Positions 7,601-7,800 of a DNA stretch of 7,800 bases are shown one piece after another. Under the pieces are notes generated by a model. The model did not search any database, was not told the DNA's origin, and was given only the letters and a program-made list of their open reading frames with translations. This DNA comes from Bacteroidota bacterium (GTDB taxonomy: Bacteria; Bacteroidota; Bacteroidia; NS11-12g; UBA955). Every line of letters begins with the position of its first letter. Positions within the stretch are counted from its first letter, which is position 1. The stretch is taken from assembly GCA_009918425.1 (NCBI GenBank), contig RGEC01000103.1, positions 1 to 7,800 on the forward strand. The letters are read 5' to 3'. Made by a program: the position numbers and the translations under genes.

Positions 7601-7766
7601 TCTTTTTCTCCTTTTTAATACCAAGGGCGGTTACGACTACCTCGCCAACGGCAGAAGTGTCACCTTTTTTGTCAGGTTCTGTTGTCTGACCTCTCAAGCT
7701 GGCCAGGCCAAGAGCGGACAATATAAAAATTGCCAGCATTTTCAGTAGTTGTTGATTTCGTTTCAT
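4689..7766 (-). CDS. SusC/RagA-family TonB-dependent outer-membrane transporter
   Basis: This 1025-residue protein starts with a signal peptide (KR at the N-terminus, hydrophobic residues 10-24, likely cleavage after Gly26, leaving Gln27). A TonB-box-like SusC motif, GEVVVTALGIKKEKKKLGFA, follows at 41-60. The plug domain (about 57-167) contains VLRGSDIRRGQNVLYVVDG (103-121) and GPAAAALYGYRGQNGAIVI (144-162), where most SusC proteins have YGSRAANG. The rest is the beta barrel, ending in RRYGININFTF with a C-terminal phenylalanine as expected for outer-membrane insertion. The carboxypeptidase-like N-terminal domain common in SusC proteins is absent, and there is no STN domain, so direct FecR/ECF sigma signalling is unlikely. 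It pairs with the SusD-like lipoprotein 20 bases downstream and imports its ligand using TonB-ExbBD energy. The ligand cannot be read from the sequence; a phosphonate compound is inferred from neighbours. Confidence 0.95.
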   Translation of the reverse strand: MKRNQQLLKMLAIFILSALGLASLRGQTTEPDKKGDTSAVGEVVVTALGIKKEKKKLGFAVSEIQGTSLVKARETNVLDNMIGKVAGLTIGQNSELLGNSQVVLRGSDIRRGQNVLYVVDGIPINSDAYNLSPDDIEKVSVLMGPAAAALYGYRGQNGAIVITTKRGSKSGVTVEVNTSTITENGFLTIPKVQDEYGPGDHGQYGFVDGLGGGNNDGDYDVWGPKLNGQLIAQYDSPVDPATGKKIPTPFIARGKNNLQRFLQPGLLNTNNFSISSSSDKSDIRFSFSNLNQRGIVPNTGLNSNTFNITGSTRLNNRFKFNASINYNRQSTENINDVVYGPNSLIYNIIIWQGADWDVNADDIRGIWQPGKEGVQSIHSEYKRYQNPWLVAYKWLRGHYKNDLYGYTSLEWDINDDLNLLVRSSATTYDILRTEKMPFSAHPYGREENRGDYREDRRALFEMNNEFLFNYNKKVSRLDVHASLGGNRRDFTYNSSWATTDYLNVPEVYNFANSSNPVRVFNFNSRMAVNSLYALADVGSKSLFVNLGVRMDQLSTLPSGNNSFLYPSASLSFLPTDLFKNIKSKTLNFWKLRASFAQVKGGLTAPTISQAGNSLSYGSNYNSPYDGPAYINSGIYNTPLLYNGRPSANFTNVLPNSSLQPFNRTDIEFGTELRMFKNRLSVEATYYVYNDGPGIFQRTISEATGYTNQIVNGIETQRKGWEVSFKGDFIKARKANGISWDGMLNLSRYREYLTGIYNGVDKIASNYFVSDNSANRFLKVGDRIDALYTGGFARTPDGKLINDAGGRPIVLPKGQFQGYTLPDLVIGFYNKINYKNWSLGIQLDGRIGGLIVNQIQRQTFRGGRHIETVQDNITDANGNSMASAREADTKGEKTWLGEGVQVASGTVKFDPETGEIINYGELTFIDNATKTYLQDYISRYYGQFEANIVKKDFMKLREIILTYNMPAKMLGKTFKGASVSFVARNALFFAKGLKDLDLDQFPGMTGYSALQTPTMRRYGININFTF

Positions 7767-7800
7767 GATGCTGACAAAAAAAAAGTCGAATTATTAACTA
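7767..7800 (-). other. partial leader upstream of the SusC-like gene
   Basis: Only 34 bases precede the SusC ATG before the window ends. On the minus strand they hold a run of nine T residues and no Shine-Dalgarno sequence. No convincing TAnnTTTG box is present; the nearest text, TAATTCG, is one base short and mismatched. The promoter or an upstream operon partner is therefore probably outside the window. Confidence 0.5.

Noticed and set aside
7767..7800. possible promoter box (TAATTCG) upstream of the SusC-like gene
   Set aside because: It does not fit the TAnnTTTG consensus, and too little upstream sequence is available to judge a -33 element.

Overview
The window looks like part of a Bacteroidota chromosome, plausibly of the Chitinophagia/Chitinophagaceae type. 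The support is a SusC/SusD-type outer-membrane pair, a TAnnTTTG-like promoter box, A-rich gene leaders without clear Shine-Dalgarno sequences, and AT-leaning composition. No source organism can be named from sequence alone.

Layout: two gene groups converge near 2376-2380. On the plus strand, a DUF5690-type membrane transporter (19-1263) is followed with a 4-base ATGA overlap by a FAD-dependent oxidoreductase of the TIGR03364 type (1260-2375). A TAA directly in front of the transporter start suggests that the operon begins further upstream. On the minus strand, reading from the right edge, come a SusC-like TonB-dependent outer-membrane transporter (7766-4689), a SusD-like lipoprotein (4668-3085), a strand-specific hairpin terminator (3055-3021), a promoter-like segment with a perfect 12-base palindrome, and a PhnZ-type HD-domain oxygenase (2941-2381).

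Interpretation: TIGR03364 oxidoreductases and PhnZ-type (TIGR03276) HD proteins are both known from phosphonate-degradation gene clusters. The DUF5690 protein resembles the GlpT/UhpT organophosphate:phosphate antiporters, including arginines in the two places where GlpT binds phosphate. The window therefore reads as a phosphonate acquisition and degradation locus. SusCD would capture and import a phosphonate-bearing compound across the outer membrane, the DUF5690 permease would carry it (or exchange it for phosphate) across the inner membrane, and the flavoenzyme and diiron oxygenase would process it to release phosphate. The SusCD-to-phosphonate link and the permease substrate are inferences from gene context. 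No PhnY-type hydroxylase, PhnW/PhnX or C-P lyase gene is visible here.

Nearly all of the window is coding. The only sizeable gap is 2942-3084 (143 bases), which holds the terminator and the promoter/palindrome. I see no RNA genes, insertion sequences or CRISPR arrays.
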